Assembly: GCF_026210795.1 (NCBI RefSeq) | Contig: NC_089431.1 | Coordinates: 3,968,001 to 4,032,000, forward strand | Length of the DNA stretch: 64,000 nt | Direction of reading: 5' to 3' | Source of the DNA: Rhizophagus irregularis | Lineage: Eukaryota; Glomeromycota; Glomeromycetes; Glomerales; Glomeraceae | Shown: in pieces, positions 1 to 12,280 of the stretch | How the letters are laid out: each line of letters begins with the position of its first letter | Position numbering within the stretch: the first letter of the stretch is position 1 | Notes under the pieces: model-generated | The model's input: only the letters and a program-made list of their open reading frames with translations | The model's database searches: none | Told to the model about the DNA's origin: nothing | Made by a program: the position numbers and the translations under genes

Positions 1-729
1 TTTGGCTAACAAAAAAATTATTCAGTTTTCACATGATTTGCTAAAAATTTTATCCCATAATTATTAAGCAAGAAAGATCATTCTATATAAGTGCAATATC
101 ACCCTATGGGTGGGCGGGTGGCGCGTCACGTTATTGTTATGACTTGAAATGATTGACATGTCATGATAGGTTAACGTTAACTTAACGTTAACATAAGATT
201 AGTTTTTGAGTGATTTCCATTTTAAGATGCTGATCCCCCATCTTTGGTATTGATTTGCTGATTATATAAATACATTTCAAATCAAGCTTTTCTATTTTAG
301 TACGATCGGCAACCAACAAATCTTTTAGTGTTTTAAATATCAGCTGCGGAATTATTACAAAAAGTGATCATGTGGACATATAAACTATAAGATCTACACA
401 ATGCTAAGTATCATTGTTCAAAATATTTTTTGCCGTTTTTTTCGTATTTTCGCTAGCAATATATAACTTGGTAGTTTCGATTCCTATGATTTCTATAATC
501 GATTTCTATAATCGATTTCAATTTCATTTCATGTAATTCTTATTATTACATTAGTGGTTACCATATTAAAAAGTGACCAGAACAAAAATAATTGACCATT
601 AATTATTTGGAATAACTTTTTGAATATAATTTGTATGGGGGTTTCGGTTATATTCGGTTATTTTCGGTTTTTTGTTATAATTGATTAACAAATCATCTGA
701 TCACGCTAATTCGAAAACCCATTTAAAGA
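1..729. other. AT-rich flank, no gene seen
   Basis: No coding signal was found on either strand. A short palindromic run of GTTAAC units lies at 169-191, and simple TTTCGGTTA repeats lie at about 643-670. The stretch probably belongs to the decayed transposon to its right, but no terminus could be recognised. Confidence 0.4.
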
Positions 730-2960
730 TGAACTCTGAGCTCCCATCTTGCTCTTTTATCTATTGCTGGATGTGTATATTCACTTAAAAGATCACCTTC
801 CAAATTACTATTTGAATTTTCTCTCGATGCCTCTTCCTCCTCCATTCGTGCTACTACTTCTTCTATTAAAGTCTCATCCCATTCATTCAATTCTTACTCA
901 CAATACTCCGAATTAACAATATTAGTATTATCTTCAATATTTTCAATATCTTCAGGAATTTCAGAATATTCACTTCAGGATCTTCAACTTCAATTCCTTT
1001 TCTCTTAATGAAAAATTAATAAATGCACGAAGTTGACTCATTCCCAACACTTTATTATTCTATTAAAAACCATTTAATAAATAAATTCAATAAAAATCTC
1101 ATTTATTAAGTTGATTATTAATCCCATTTATTAAAAAGATAAAAAAATTACTTCCAGTCGTTAAAGATAAAAAAATTCCCGATCATTAAATCCTGATCAT
1201 TGCGATTGATACCATTCATTAATTTAACAATAAAAATTTCATTCCTTGATTTCAATCGTTAAAAATAAAAAATTCCATTTGTTCGTCAAATTCCGTTTAT
1301 TAAGTAAGAATAAAGGTTAAAAATAATAAAAATAAAAAATTTGTTAGTTAAAATAATAAAAATACGGTTAAAAAATAATTAAAAATAAAATATTAACTTA
1401 CCATTAATCGATTATGACGAACTGTATGTAAAAAACCCATAGATGACCACATTCTCTCAACTGAAGCTGCATTCACACATATTCCAAAAATTTTTAAAGC
1501 AACTGCATCCAGTTCGCTATAAGTACCTTCTATAAAAGATCAAAATTTAAAGACTTCATCTCCGAATTGTTCAAAAGTTTCATCATTAAATGGTTCAACT
1601 TTTCTACAAAAATCTTCGAACTCCAACAACAATCGCTTTGGTCTTAATAATACGTTTAATACCATCCCAAAGAAGTATATGAAAAATTATTAAGATCAGA
1701 ATTAAAATATTCTAGACATTTTGGATGAAGCATAAAAGAGAGTGTAATAACAGTTGCACCCATTGATCCCATCTCTTTTCTAGTCGATCGATCTCAGACA
1801 AAGTTTATCGGTGTTTGATGAACCAACTTGTGGACGTCATGACAAATTGCTAAATTCTATGAAAATAAAAAAATTAATTATATTAAGTAATTATATAAAA
1901 ATAAAAAGAGTATACTTACTAGTAAAGCTTGTTTAGATCAACTTAATAATAAAATAACTATTGTTTGCATTTTTAAAGTAAGCCGCAACTATAATATCAT
2001 TACTGGAGGTAATTTTTAAAGCCGAAGATTCTTTAAAAATGGCACTAATTGCTAACTGACATTGTGCGTAAAGCAAGGAAGAAATACAATTTCTGGAAAT
2101 TCTAATCGAAGACGCTGCCTATTACAGTATAATTAAATGTTAAATATAATTAAAATTAAAATTTAATAATGTATTGTTTATTACTAGATTAAAATATTTA
2201 ACTACTTACTTAGTACCAAGCTGCTGCATAAGCTGATGCACTATCAGATACTATTTGCATTAAGTTTAATATTTCAGTTAACCTACTGATTTCTTGAATC
2301 TTTTTGGCATAACTTCAATTAACCGTTCACGTTCATTGCTTATATCTGAAGCATCCCATATCAAAATTCGCTAGAAGAAGTTATAAACAATGATCCAAAA
2401 ATATGTTGATTTAAAACATTTTTCCATCCATCAAACGCTAATATCACCAATTTGATCATTGATTAATTTTTCATCTCTAAAAGTATTTAAATCTTTAGTT
2501 TATCTGTTTAATATGCGGTTAGATAAAGCTTTTCTTTTTTGGTAAAACAAGAAATGGGCTTAAATATTCAAAAAATTCTAAAGTTGCTGGATGATTAGCC
2601 CATTAAAATGGAAAGCCATTTGCTACTGACATTCTTAATAGAAGATGTTCAAATTTTGGTATTTCTTTTTTACTCAGTTTACGAATAAGATCGCCTTCAA
2701 TTGAATTTTTTTTTTTTTGAGTGATGGTTACGCGTAGATAATTTTGATATTGAAGAATATGATTTGACCGAAGCTTCTTCTGTTAACTTTAAATAAAACT
2801 TTCTACATATATCTTAGATATTTCAAAATCTTTTTTATGATTATTCTCACCAAAATTATTATTATTTTGACATTTTTGACTTTCCTTATTTTCTAGCTTT
2901 TCAACACATGCAATACATGCTGCAATTGCTGCATGAATTTTGTTTTTATATATTTAGTAA
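730..2960 (-). pseudogene. Decayed hAT-type transposase
   Basis: The minus strand carries scattered fragments of a hAT-family transposase (RNase H-fold cut-and-paste transposase), broken by many frameshifts and stops. Near 1401-1480 it reads ASVERMWSSMGFLHTVRH, the 'ERxWS' signature of the C-terminal hAT dimerisation region. Around 1745-1830 it reads LSEIDRLEKRWDQW. Around 2300-2460 it reads FDGWKNVLNQHIFGSLF and, in another frame, ILIWDASDISNERERLIEV, which resembles the catalytic-core part of fungal hAT proteins. No long open frame survives, so the copy is inactive. Family recognition is from motif memory. The ends of the element and its TIRs were not found. Confidence 0.65.
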
Positions 2961-3289
2961 GGTGATGAGTTAGTCTAGATCTTTTCATTTTTTTTAAAGA
3001 CGCAAAAGTGTAAATCAGTTATCAAACATCTAACCGTTTAACTATAAATATTTTAATCACATATACGATTGCCAATTTTGGTAATAAACCGATTGGAAGC
3101 TTCCATTGGAAGATCCAATAACTACAGTATGTCCAATTCACCCCATTCGGGTGATCATCAAAGGTTATAACCTTACGATTTATGTCACAAATGCATAGGT
3201 TATAACCTTATATGGGCGGCCCATGGGCCATAATTTAATGTCACGTGACCCGATTTTTAATTCTGGCCTGACATGCGCAATTTTGGCAT

Positions 3290-4045
3290 GTTAATTTTGG
3301 AACACGTTACATGCGCTAATTACTGTACATATTACCCAGATGTAACATGCGGTAATTCAGATGCATGTTATTCATCTGTAACATGCGATAAATTGGGCGC
3401 ATGTTACCTATCTGTAACATGCAGTGATTCAGACGCATGTTACGGATGGGTAATATGCGTTAATTCTGGCGCATGTTACTCATTCATAACATGCGCTAAT
3501 TTGGGCGCATGTTACGCTTCTGTAACATGCGTTAATTCTGGCGCATGTTACTCATCCGTAATATGCGTTAATTCTGGCGCATATTACTCATCCGTAACAT
3601 GCGTTAATTCTGGCGCATGTTACTCATCCGTAACATGCGTTAATTCTGGCACATGTTACTCATCCGTAACATGCGTTAATTTTGCCGCATGTTACGCTTC
3701 TGTAACATGCGTTAATTCTGGCGCATGTTACTCATTCATAACATGCGCTAATTTGGGCGCATGTTACGCTTCTGTAATATGCGTTAATTCTGGTGCATGT
3801 TACTCATCTGTAACATGCGCTAATTTAGACGCATGTTACGCTTCTGTAACATGCGTTAATTCTGGCGCATGTTACTCATCCATAACATGCGTTAATTCTA
3901 GTGCATGTTACGCTTCTGTAACATACGTTAATTCTGGCGCATGTTACTCATCCGTAATATGCGTTAATTCTGGCGCATGTTACTCATCCGTAACATGCGC
4001 TAATTTGGTAGACAGCATTGGCGCATGTTCCCTACAGTAACATGC
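3290..4045 (+). repeat. 36-bp minisatellite, left arm (about 20 units)
   Basis: Tandem units of about 36 bp contain GCGTTAATTCTGGCGCATG followed by TTACTCATCCGTAACATGC. Each unit holds the inverted pair GCATGTTAC and GTAACATGC around a 6-base spacer, so it can form its own hairpin. Variants alternate TCATCC, TCATTC and GCTTCT spacers. Because 36 is divisible by three, one frame stays open as a Cys-rich 12-residue repeat. I regard that as a by-product of the repeat length. Confidence 0.9.
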
Positions 4046-4209
4046 AGTAACTCTAGTTTATATTCCTTACTGTAACATACAGTGATTTTAGTACATATTT
4101 TTATATCCAAAATACCAAATATTTAATACTGAGTATTATCAAAATCAATGCATATTATATTATAGAATATTGCATATTATGCATTAGAAATATATATAAC
4201 TTTATTAAA

Positions 4210-4945
4210 GATGGCTATTTTTTTAAAATCAAAAAAATAATAAAACAATAAAAATAACAAAAAAAAAATAAACAAAAAAAATAAATAAACAAAAAAAAAA
4301 ATAAACAAAAAAAAAAATAAACAAAAAAAAAAATAAACAAAAAAAAAATAAACAAAAAAAAAAAATAAACAAAAAAAAATAAAAATAAACAAAAAAAAAT
4401 AAAAATAAACAAAAAAACAACAAAAAAAAAAATAAACAAAATAAAATAAAAATAACAAAAAACAAATGATTTGCATAATATATCATAGTATATTTTAAAA
4501 TTTATAAGTAATTAATTTTATGATCATGTAAATCACTTTACTGATGCAAATATAATAATCATTTGTTTTTTCTTATTCCTATATATTTAATTTTTTCTTT
4601 TTCATTTTTTATTTTTTTTTATTTTTTTTTTGTTAATTTTATTTTTTTTTTATTAATTTTATTTTTTTTTTATAATTTTATTTTTTATTTTTTTTGCTAG
4701 TTTTATTTTTTTTTGTTAATTTTATTTTTTTTTTTGTTAATTTTTTATTGTTTTGCTATTTTTTTGCTGAAAATACTATTTCAAATAAATATAACAATTT
4801 AATATGAATTTTCCACTATAATATGTAGTAATCATGGCACATATTCCAGATGCTGTATATTATTTATTAATAAAATATGAAGTAATTTAGCATATATTCC
4901 AATGTAAATTTATAATGTATTTACAACAATTCTTGCATATATTCC
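4210..4945. repeat. A-rich / T-rich simple-sequence core of the palindrome
   Basis: Positions 4254-4460 are repeats of A(7-10)TAAAC. Positions 4600-4770 are repeats of TTTTATTTTTTTTTGTTAA, which is roughly the reverse complement. They form the loop-proximal part of the foldback element. Poly-Phe/Tyr frames across it are not genes. Confidence 0.85.
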
Positions 4946-5087
4946 TGATGTATAATATGCAATATTCTATAATATAATGCAGTGATTCTGGTAATACTTA
5001 GTTTAAATATTTGATGTTTTAAACATAAGAACATGTGTTAGAAATCAGAATCATTGTAGTAAGGAATATGCATCAGAGTTACTACTA

Positions 5088-5765
5088 GAAAACATGCGCC
5101 AGAATTAGTGCATATTACGGATGAGTAATATGTGCCAGAATTAATGTATATTACAGAAGCGTAACATGCACCCAAATTAGCGCATGTTACGAATGAGTAA
5201 CATGCACCAGAATTAACGCATGTTACAGAAGTATAACATGCAGCAAAATTAATGCATGTTACTCATTCATAACATGCGCCCAAATTAGCGCATATTACGG
5301 ATGAGTAACATGCACCAGAATTAACGCATATTACGGATGAGTAACATGCGCCTGAATTAACGCATATTACAGAAGCGTAACATGCACCAGAATTAACGCA
5401 TATTATGGATGAGTAACATGCACCAGAATTAACGCATGTTACAGAAGCGTAACATGCGTCTAAATTAGCGCATGTTACGGATGAATAACATGCACCAGAA
5501 TTAACGCATATTACAGAAGCGTAACATGCGCCCAAATTAGCGCATGTTACGAATGAGTAACATGCGCCAGAATTAACGCATGTTACAGAAGCGTAACATG
5601 CGGCAAAATTAACGCATGTTACGGATGAGTAACATGCGCCAGAATTAACGCATGTTACGGATGAGTAACATGCGCCAGAATTAACGCATATTACGGATGA
5701 GTAACATGCACCAGAATTAACGCATGTTACATCTGGATAACATGTACAGTAATTAACGTATGTAA
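5088..5765 (-). repeat. 36-bp minisatellite, right arm (about 19 units)
   Basis: This is the reverse-complement counterpart of the left minisatellite, with the same 36-bp unit read on the minus strand. Order and variants of units resemble the left arm but are not identical, which indicates independent unit turnover after the palindrome formed. The inner units (5088-5260) are more diverged. Confidence 0.9.
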
Positions 5766-5937
5766 TGTGTTCCAAAATTAACATGCCAAAATTGCGCATG
5801 TTGGGCCAGAATTAAAAATCGGGTCACGTGACATTAAATTATGGCCCATGGGCCGCCCATATAAGGTTATAACCTATGCATTTGTGACATAAATCGTAAG
5901 GTTATAACCTTTGATGATCATTTGGGGTGGTCCAATT

Positions 5938-7500
5938 TCAAAAAGATTTTGATTGGGAAGATCGGCATCTTTCAATAATTTCAAAATTTTCCAATTCTGA
6001 CAAAATGTTATTGGAAGCTTCCAAGAAGGCAAGAACATCACTGCTGGAGGGTACTGCAAAACTACTGCAAGTTATACACTACTGTAGTCCAACAAAGTAA
6101 TAATTGCATACATTGTTGATGTATTTATCCAACGCGCAGCACAAACCGAAGAAATCCTCCAGAAACCGATAGTCACGGGAAGAATCTCGAGGTCCCGATG
6201 GTCATAATAATTACCGTCAAAAAATGATAGAGTTGAAAATTTAATGGTAAGTTTTGTTTTCTGGGGTAAAAAAAAGACAGTTGATATAAATTTCAACTTA
6301 ATATTAATTGTGGCGCAGTTACTTCTGTCAAATTTAAGTCTTTTGGTTTCTGGTAACCGAATGTTGGAGTTAATTTACATAAATCTTTAACTTAAAGAAA
6401 TGAAAACGAATATAATTTTTAACACTGAAGTAAGAGGCAAAACTATGTCTTTGTATTGACACAGAATACACAAAATAAAAGAAATAAAAGTGAATATGTG
6501 ATTTTTTACGAAATATGGAGTTGAAAAGTGATGTGCTAGTGATTTTTACTGACTAGGTTAGAATTTTCTCGTTTTTTGAAATGTGAAAGGTATATTACAA
6601 CAAATGGCCCAACTAAATCGACATGAAGAAAGAAATATAGTTTAACACGCATGGCGATAACGATTGATCATTTATATTCGCTTGAGTTATTGATTAATCA
6701 CTACATGTGATCAATTAAACGTTGAATACGTGATCGAATATTATTATAAAGTTTCTTTAATTTCTATCATTTTTTTTTTATTATTTGAATGAAAATTATT
6801 ATTTCATATTTAATTTATAAGATTTAAATTCAATACAATAAAAAATTAAACTATTTAAAGAAACTTTATAATAATAAAATGATTTCAAAACTTCATTTTG
6901 ATTTTTATTTAATTCTAATGATGCAGATGATTTCAAGTTGAAGAGAAATAGAATCATGAATTGAATTTGTTAAGATCAAAATCTATCATCAAACAATTCT
7001 CCTTTAAAAAAAAAAAATTATTCTTCATGATTTACTTAAACGAGACGACTTCCCAGAAGTTACTGAATCATTTGAGATAGTTTAATTAAATAAGATATTA
7101 ATCGAACTCTTTATTGCTTGTGAAGTGAGAATAATGATACTGTGATAGAACTAAATTAAAGTTTATGAAACATTGAATGAAATCATAAACATATTATTCT
7201 GTTCACAAAATACGTAAAAACTTGTAAATTTAAATATAATGTTTCTAATACAAAGCTTTGTTAGGAAATCTTTAAAAAAAATTTTGGCGAAAGAACTTTT
7301 AGAAGAATAGAAAGCTTGAATTAAAAAAATTCAGAATTTCAATCGAAAAGAATCACCCCTGGCCAGAATTATGAATTTTGGCTTAAATTATACTTATTCT
7401 GGCCAGAATCATGTAAAAAGGGAATGCTAATTTCGCATGTATGCTGATCTGTTTGTGTACAATTACTCGTGTAACAGCAGCTGAAAAAAACGATATATAA
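5938..7500. other. Intergenic region with a small hairpin element
   Basis: No convincing gene. A perfect 22-bp inverted repeat (6739-6760 and 6855-6876) encloses about 95 bp and could be a tiny MITE, but no target duplication was seen. Around 7020-7080 a short stretch reads LLHDLLKRDDFPEVTESFEIV, which has a protein-like look but was not assigned. Positions 7358-7372 and 7402-7416 carry CTGGCCAGAAT palindromes also found inside the hAT-like element at 55-57 kb, suggesting transposon debris upstream of the next gene. Confidence 0.4.
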
Positions 7501-7508
7501 CAGATAAT

Positions 7509-7552
7509 TATTTTTTTTATTTATATATTTTTTTTTTTAAAAAAAAAAGTCA
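7509..7552 (+). promoter_or_regulatory. Poly-T/poly-A tract just upstream of the start codon
   Basis: A run of T followed by a run of A ends a few bases before the ATG at 7555. The same T(n)A(n) arrangement sits immediately upstream of all three other BTB-TLDc genes here, so it is a family feature. It probably excludes nucleosomes or forms the 5' UTR. The function is inferred. Confidence 0.5.
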
Positions 7553-7554
7553 TA

Positions 7555-9254
7555 ATGGAAGATATTAAATTCTTACCAAATTTATCACAAAATTTACTCA
7601 AAATTTTGAACGATGAAGAATATGATGATATTACAATAGAAGTTGGTAATGACCCTTATGTTAAAATATTTCGTGCTCATATGGTCATCCTAAATTACCG
7701 TTCTACTTATTTACAAAGAATTTTGTCAACAAATAAAAAGAAGAATGATGATACTTTGGTACATATTAAATTACCAAATATTTTACCAGAAAGTTTTCAA
7801 ATATTTTAAGGTAGGTGATAAAGTAAATAATTTTGTCGTTTTACACAATTTTACATATATTTTATTTTCGTATAAATATTTTTTATTTTAGGTATATTTA
7901 TGGAGGAAGGCTTTCTTTGGAGAAATGTGATCTTTAGATATTATTAAGATCTTGGTTGCTGCTAGTGAACTTAATCTTCAAGAATTAGTTGTTTATTTAC
8001 AATCCTTTTTGATAAAAAATAAAACTCATTGGATGGAACAAAATTTTAATTTGATATATCAAACAAGTTTTGAAAATATTAATTTCTTGGAACTACAAAA
8101 ATATTGTACTGACTTAATTTCTAAAGGACCAGATAAAGTACTTAAATCAATTAGTTTTTCTTCGATTTCAGAAAAACTTTTAATTTCAATTATTCAAAAT
8201 ACTAACCTTCAAATGAGTGGAATTCAAGTTTGGAAATATGTGATTAAATGGGGACTTGCTCAGAATCCTGAACTTCCTATTGATCCTGCAACCTTTTCAA
8301 AAGAAGATTTTAACGTATTGAAGAATACTTTACAACAAATTATTCCTTTTATTAAGTTTAATTATTTAACTCCTAGAGAATTTTCTGGTGAAGTATTACC
8401 ATATAAGAAAGTTTTACCAAAAGAATTATACAAAGATTTATTGAAAAAAATTTTAAATTTACATCCCGATAGCAAGTTAATTGATAACTTAATCGATTCA
8501 AAAATTATTAAATTTCAACATGCTGAATTAATCTCAAAATGGATTGATAAATTAGATATTACAGATGAGTTAACTTCTTCATATGAATTCAAATTAATTT
8601 TTCGTGGATCTCGTGAAGAGTTTTCTATTGATAAATTTCATGAAACCTGTGATAATCAATCTTGCACTGTAACAGTTGTTAAAGTGAAGAATAGTAACGA
8701 AATTCTTGGAGGATATAATCCAATCGAGTGGAAATCTAAATATAGTTACGGCGTTACTAAAGATAGTTTTATATTCTCGTTTGATAGTGGTGATGATATT
8801 AATAAACATATTTTAAGTCGGGTTAAAAATAAAAAGTCTGCCATATTTAATCATCATACTTATGGTCCTTCATTTGGTGGCACAGACCTTATTTTGCGGT
8901 ATGATGGTTGTTATTGTAAAAAAGATAGTTATGAAAGACAAATCAGAAGAAATGATACGACCTCTTCAGGTATGAAGTTTCCTTATTATTAGATAATTTT
9001 ACTTTCTATAAATTATTTATAGACTCTTTATAAATCTTGCAGAACCCTCTTATCTTGAATTATTATGTGATTGCTGTGATGATATTATCCATGGAATGAG
9101 ATGGAAGTGTACAACTTGCCCAGATTATGATTTATGTCAAAATTGTAAACCTAAATCAAATTTTCATAATCATCCAAGTAATCATGTATTCAAACTTACT
9201 TGTGAATTTGCTATAGAAGAATATGAATTATTTCAAATTATAAAACATAAATAA
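7555..9254 (+). pseudogene. BTB-BACK-TLDc protein with inserted ZZ finger, frameshifted
   Basis: Three exons: 7555-7810, 7892-8969, 9043-9254. Exon 1 encodes a BTB/POZ start (DDITIEVGNDPYVKIFRAHM). Exon 2 carries BACK helices and the TLDc core, including ILGGYNPIEWKS and GPSFGGTDLIL. Exon 3 encodes a ZZ-type zinc finger (CxxC at CDCC, CTTC, CQNC, then HNHPSNH), followed by the last TLDc strand, EEYELFQI. BTB-BACK proteins are typically Cullin-3 adaptors, and TLDc domains are linked to oxidative-stress roles and V-ATPase binding. Two one-base deletions break the frame: at the end of exon 1 (7801-7810) and near 7934. Both lie in T runs, so sequencing or assembly error is possible. Unlike the paralogs in this window it lacks the long acidic linker. 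Confidence 0.75.
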
Positions 9255-10620
9255 ACGAAAATTTTGATTGGTTATGTAGGTAAAAAATAAATAAATAAAT
9301 AAATAAAATGAAACATTTATTTATTAGTCTAAATCTCTAGAAAAATATATTATTAAAGGAACTCAATTTTAAAAATTGTAACAATTATTATGAAAAAAAT
9401 TGGGGAAGAAATGTAAAGAAAGTTAATATGTCTGCTAATATTATTAAAATAAGTTAACGTATAAAATCACACGATTTTATTCTAATTTAAATTAGTTTAT
9501 TTTACTTAACAGTTAACTAGTACGAATGTATAGTATGATAATCAGTTCAGGTAAGGCATAAGGATTATAATGCTTATAGAAGGTTCATGATTTTTAATTA
9601 TATTTTCTTCGACAATTAATAGATGTATATTTATTTAGCCACTATGCATTAAAGTAATATGATATTCTTTTAAGCTGATATTTTTTTTCTATGGTAAATA
9701 CTCTTTACTTATAGGCTTAAATATACATCGGCAAGTTGAATAAACTTAAAGGGCCTTTATAAATCGTCCAAATAAAAAAAAATAAAAAATAAAAAATAAA
9801 AAAATACAACTACACGCATGCAAATGTGGGGAGATACAAAAGAATATGATTAAATTATGAAAAGCTTTATCTTCTTTGGTTTAAACAACTTAATTTATCC
9901 AAAAAATAGGTATTTTCAAATTCCGTCAAAATTTTTCGATAGTCGGTACGATTATTTTTAACCGCCTTTAGAACTTATAAATTGTCCAAGGCTCAGCTAG
10001 TTCTTTTTATGTTGAACTTATATTTAAAAATTAAATAAGAAGGATAAAATTTCAAAAAAAGGTCAATTAGACGAACCAATAGTTTAACTAGCAAAATCTT
10101 TGCCAACAGCCAACTTCAATTGTTAACATCATAACATTCGTCGCCTTTTAAAATTTATGATAATTTCGGTAAAAATGTATATCGTGATTTTGGCAAAATT
10201 TCATACCTAATGAAAAAAAATAAAAGCAAATTACAATACATTGACAGATTTTTTTTAGGCATCAAACTCCACCAGACCGGGAATTTTCTTAAAAAATCTC
10301 AAAGTATTTAAAATTCAATAGAATAGACAAATTCATGATAGCTTTAATAGAACACTTTATTGAAAACGCACACAATGATATTACCTCCTATTATTATTTA
10401 AACGTGAATATTTTTTTGAAAAGAAAAAAAAAACGGCTATATTGTGTGAAAAAGATAATATTTCGTAAATCTTGTAAATGAAAATAGAGCTATTAAGGTG
10501 TATATCACTATAAAGTTATAATTTGATTAAAAACTTATAATAGACAGATAAAATTACTGGAAAGATTTTTTAAACAATAAAAGGCAAAAATAACTTGTTG
10601 TGAAACTTTGTCATGTACTA
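9255..10620. other. Intergenic, AT-rich
   Basis: Contains an AAAT microsatellite at 9284-9308 and A-rich simple sequence at about 9770-9805. No gene, RNA or element ends were recognised. Confidence 0.4.
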
Positions 10621-12280
10621 TTATATAATTTGAAATACTTCATATTCTTCTACAGAAAATTTATCAATACTTGTTCTGATCGGTTTATCATAGGATGATT
10701 GCTTACAAAAACTATTATTAAAACCATAACCTCCACGCAAAATAAGATCACTCTCTCCAAATGATGGGCCGCGTTGAGTGTGATTAGATATGGCAAATTT
10801 TCTTTTCCATACACGACTCAAAACATGATTCTCGATACTTTTATTTTTATCAAAAGAGAATATAAAACTATCGAAGGTGGTGTCATAGCTACTACCAAAT
10901 TTCCATTCAATCGGATTATATCCTCCAAGAATTTCGCTACTATCCTCTACTTTAATAACAGTTACAGTACGAGATTGATTTTCACAGACTGCACGGAAGT
11001 CCCTATCAGTAAATCCATTAATAGATCCACGGAAAATTAATCTGAATTCATATGAAGCAATAACATTCAATCTATTAATCCATTCTGAGATTAATTTAGC
11101 ATGTTCTAATGTGATAATTCTTGAATCAATCCTGTTAGTATTTTTTGGCCTGGTTTCATTAGACATCCGTCGGGTAGTTGGGTTAACGATCGGAATAGTT
11201 GGGTTAATGGTCGGAATATTTCCAGCATTTATCGACTCAGTTTGAATCTTTTCATGTGTTTTAGCTTTAGGTTTAATCTCTTTAGTCTCCTCCGGTTCTT
11301 TAGTCTCCTCTGGTTCTGGTTGATCAACTGGTTTACGATCATGATCCAAAAAAAGTTTTAACAATTCTATAAATAATTTCTCAGGTAGAATTTCTCTATA
11401 AGGAAATACATTTTCTAAAAATTCTTTTGAACTAAAATTATCAAACTTAATTAAAGGGATACATTGTTGTAAGGTATTTTTTAATATACTAAAATCATCT
11501 ACAGAAAAACTTTCAGGTTCAGAAGGTAATCCCGGATTTTGATCGAGTCCCCATTTAAGAACATATTTCCAAACTTGAACTTCACTCATTTTAAGGTTAT
11601 CATTTTGAATAAGTAAGATTAAAACTTTTTCTGGAATTGAAGAAAAATTAAGTGAATTAAATATTTTATCTGGATTCTTGGATATAAGATCATTACAATA
11701 ATTTTGAAGACCCAACAAAGAATCATTTTCAAAACTTGTTTGATAAATAATGTTAAAATTTTTTTCCACCCAAGTTGCGTGCTTATTGATCAAAAAAGAT
11801 TGTAAATGATTAACTAATTCTTGAAGATCAAGTTCGCTAGCGGCAACTAAAGTTTTGATGATATCTGCTACATCATACCCTTCAAAAGATAATCTCCCTC
11901 CATAAATATATCTAGAATAATAATAAAAAAATTAATATTAAATAAATAAATAAATAAATAAAAGAAAAATTTAAAAAAAAATTAAAATAAATAAATTTTT
12001 TAATTAATTAAAATTCTTACCTTAATACTATTTGAAAAATTTCAGGTAAAATATTTGGTAATTTAATATGTGTTAAAGTTCCATCATCACTTTTATTTTT
12101 ATTAGTTGATAAAATATTTCGTAAATGAGAAGAACGATAATTTAATATATTCATATGTGCACGGAATATTTTTACGTAAGGGTCACTACCAACTTCAATT
12201 GTAATATCATAAAATTCTCCATCATCTAAAATTTCAAGTAAATTTTGTGATAATTTTGGTAAAAATTTATCATCATCCAT
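10621..12280 (-). CDS. BTB-BACK-TLDc domain protein (516 aa)
   Basis: Two exons, 12021-12280 and 10621-11911, split by a 109-nt GT-AG intron (11912-12020). Together they give 1,551 nt, exactly 517 codons. The ATG at 12280 matches the paralogs (MDDDKFLPKLSQNLLEIL). The BTB domain covers about residues 20-120, with YDITIEVGSDPYVKIFRAHM and the YIYGGRLSFEGYD turn just after the intron. BACK covers about 130-270. A Glu/Lys/Pro-rich linker lies at about 278-348 and contains a duplicated EETKEP segment. TLDc covers about 351-516, with FRLIFRGS, ILGGYNPIEWK, FIFSFD, GPSFGESDLILRGG and EEYEVFQI. Likely a Cullin-3 substrate adaptor with a TLDc interaction domain, from family knowledge. It belongs to a large fungal family and no specific function is known to me. 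Confidence 0.9.

Larger units (their letters stand above)
3139..5929. mobile_element. 2.8-kb palindromic foldback DNA transposon with minisatellite arms
   Basis: The element is bounded by an 8-bp target duplication, GTCCAATT, at 3131-3138 and 5930-5937. It begins CACCCCA and ends TGGGGTG. Its two halves are reverse complements of each other: outer segments 3151-3290 and 5770-5918, with shared GGTTATAACC, GGGCCCATGG-like and TCACGTGA sites, then minisatellite arms, then matching segments at 4140-4185 and 4940-4985. The centre is A-rich on the left and T-rich on the right. No transposase is encoded, so it is non-autonomous. An 8-bp duplication is typical of hAT elements (also P and Merlin), so mobilisation by a hAT transposase is an inference. 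The arms are not identical, so the element is not brand new. Confidence 0.85.

Noticed and set aside
3273-4040. Cys-rich 12-residue repeat protein of 255 codons, with a similar frame at 5263-5799 on the minus strand
   Set aside because: It is the translation of the 36-bp minisatellite. Only one of six frames is free of stops, which a repeat length divisible by three explains without selection.
4177-4486. Three overlapping Phe/Tyr-rich frames on the minus strand
   Set aside because: Products of A-rich simple sequence in the core of the palindromic element.
3290-5765. Regular 36-bp periodicity resembling a CRISPR array
   Set aside because: Units are contiguous with no unique spacers, lie in a eukaryotic transposon, and have no cas genes nearby.
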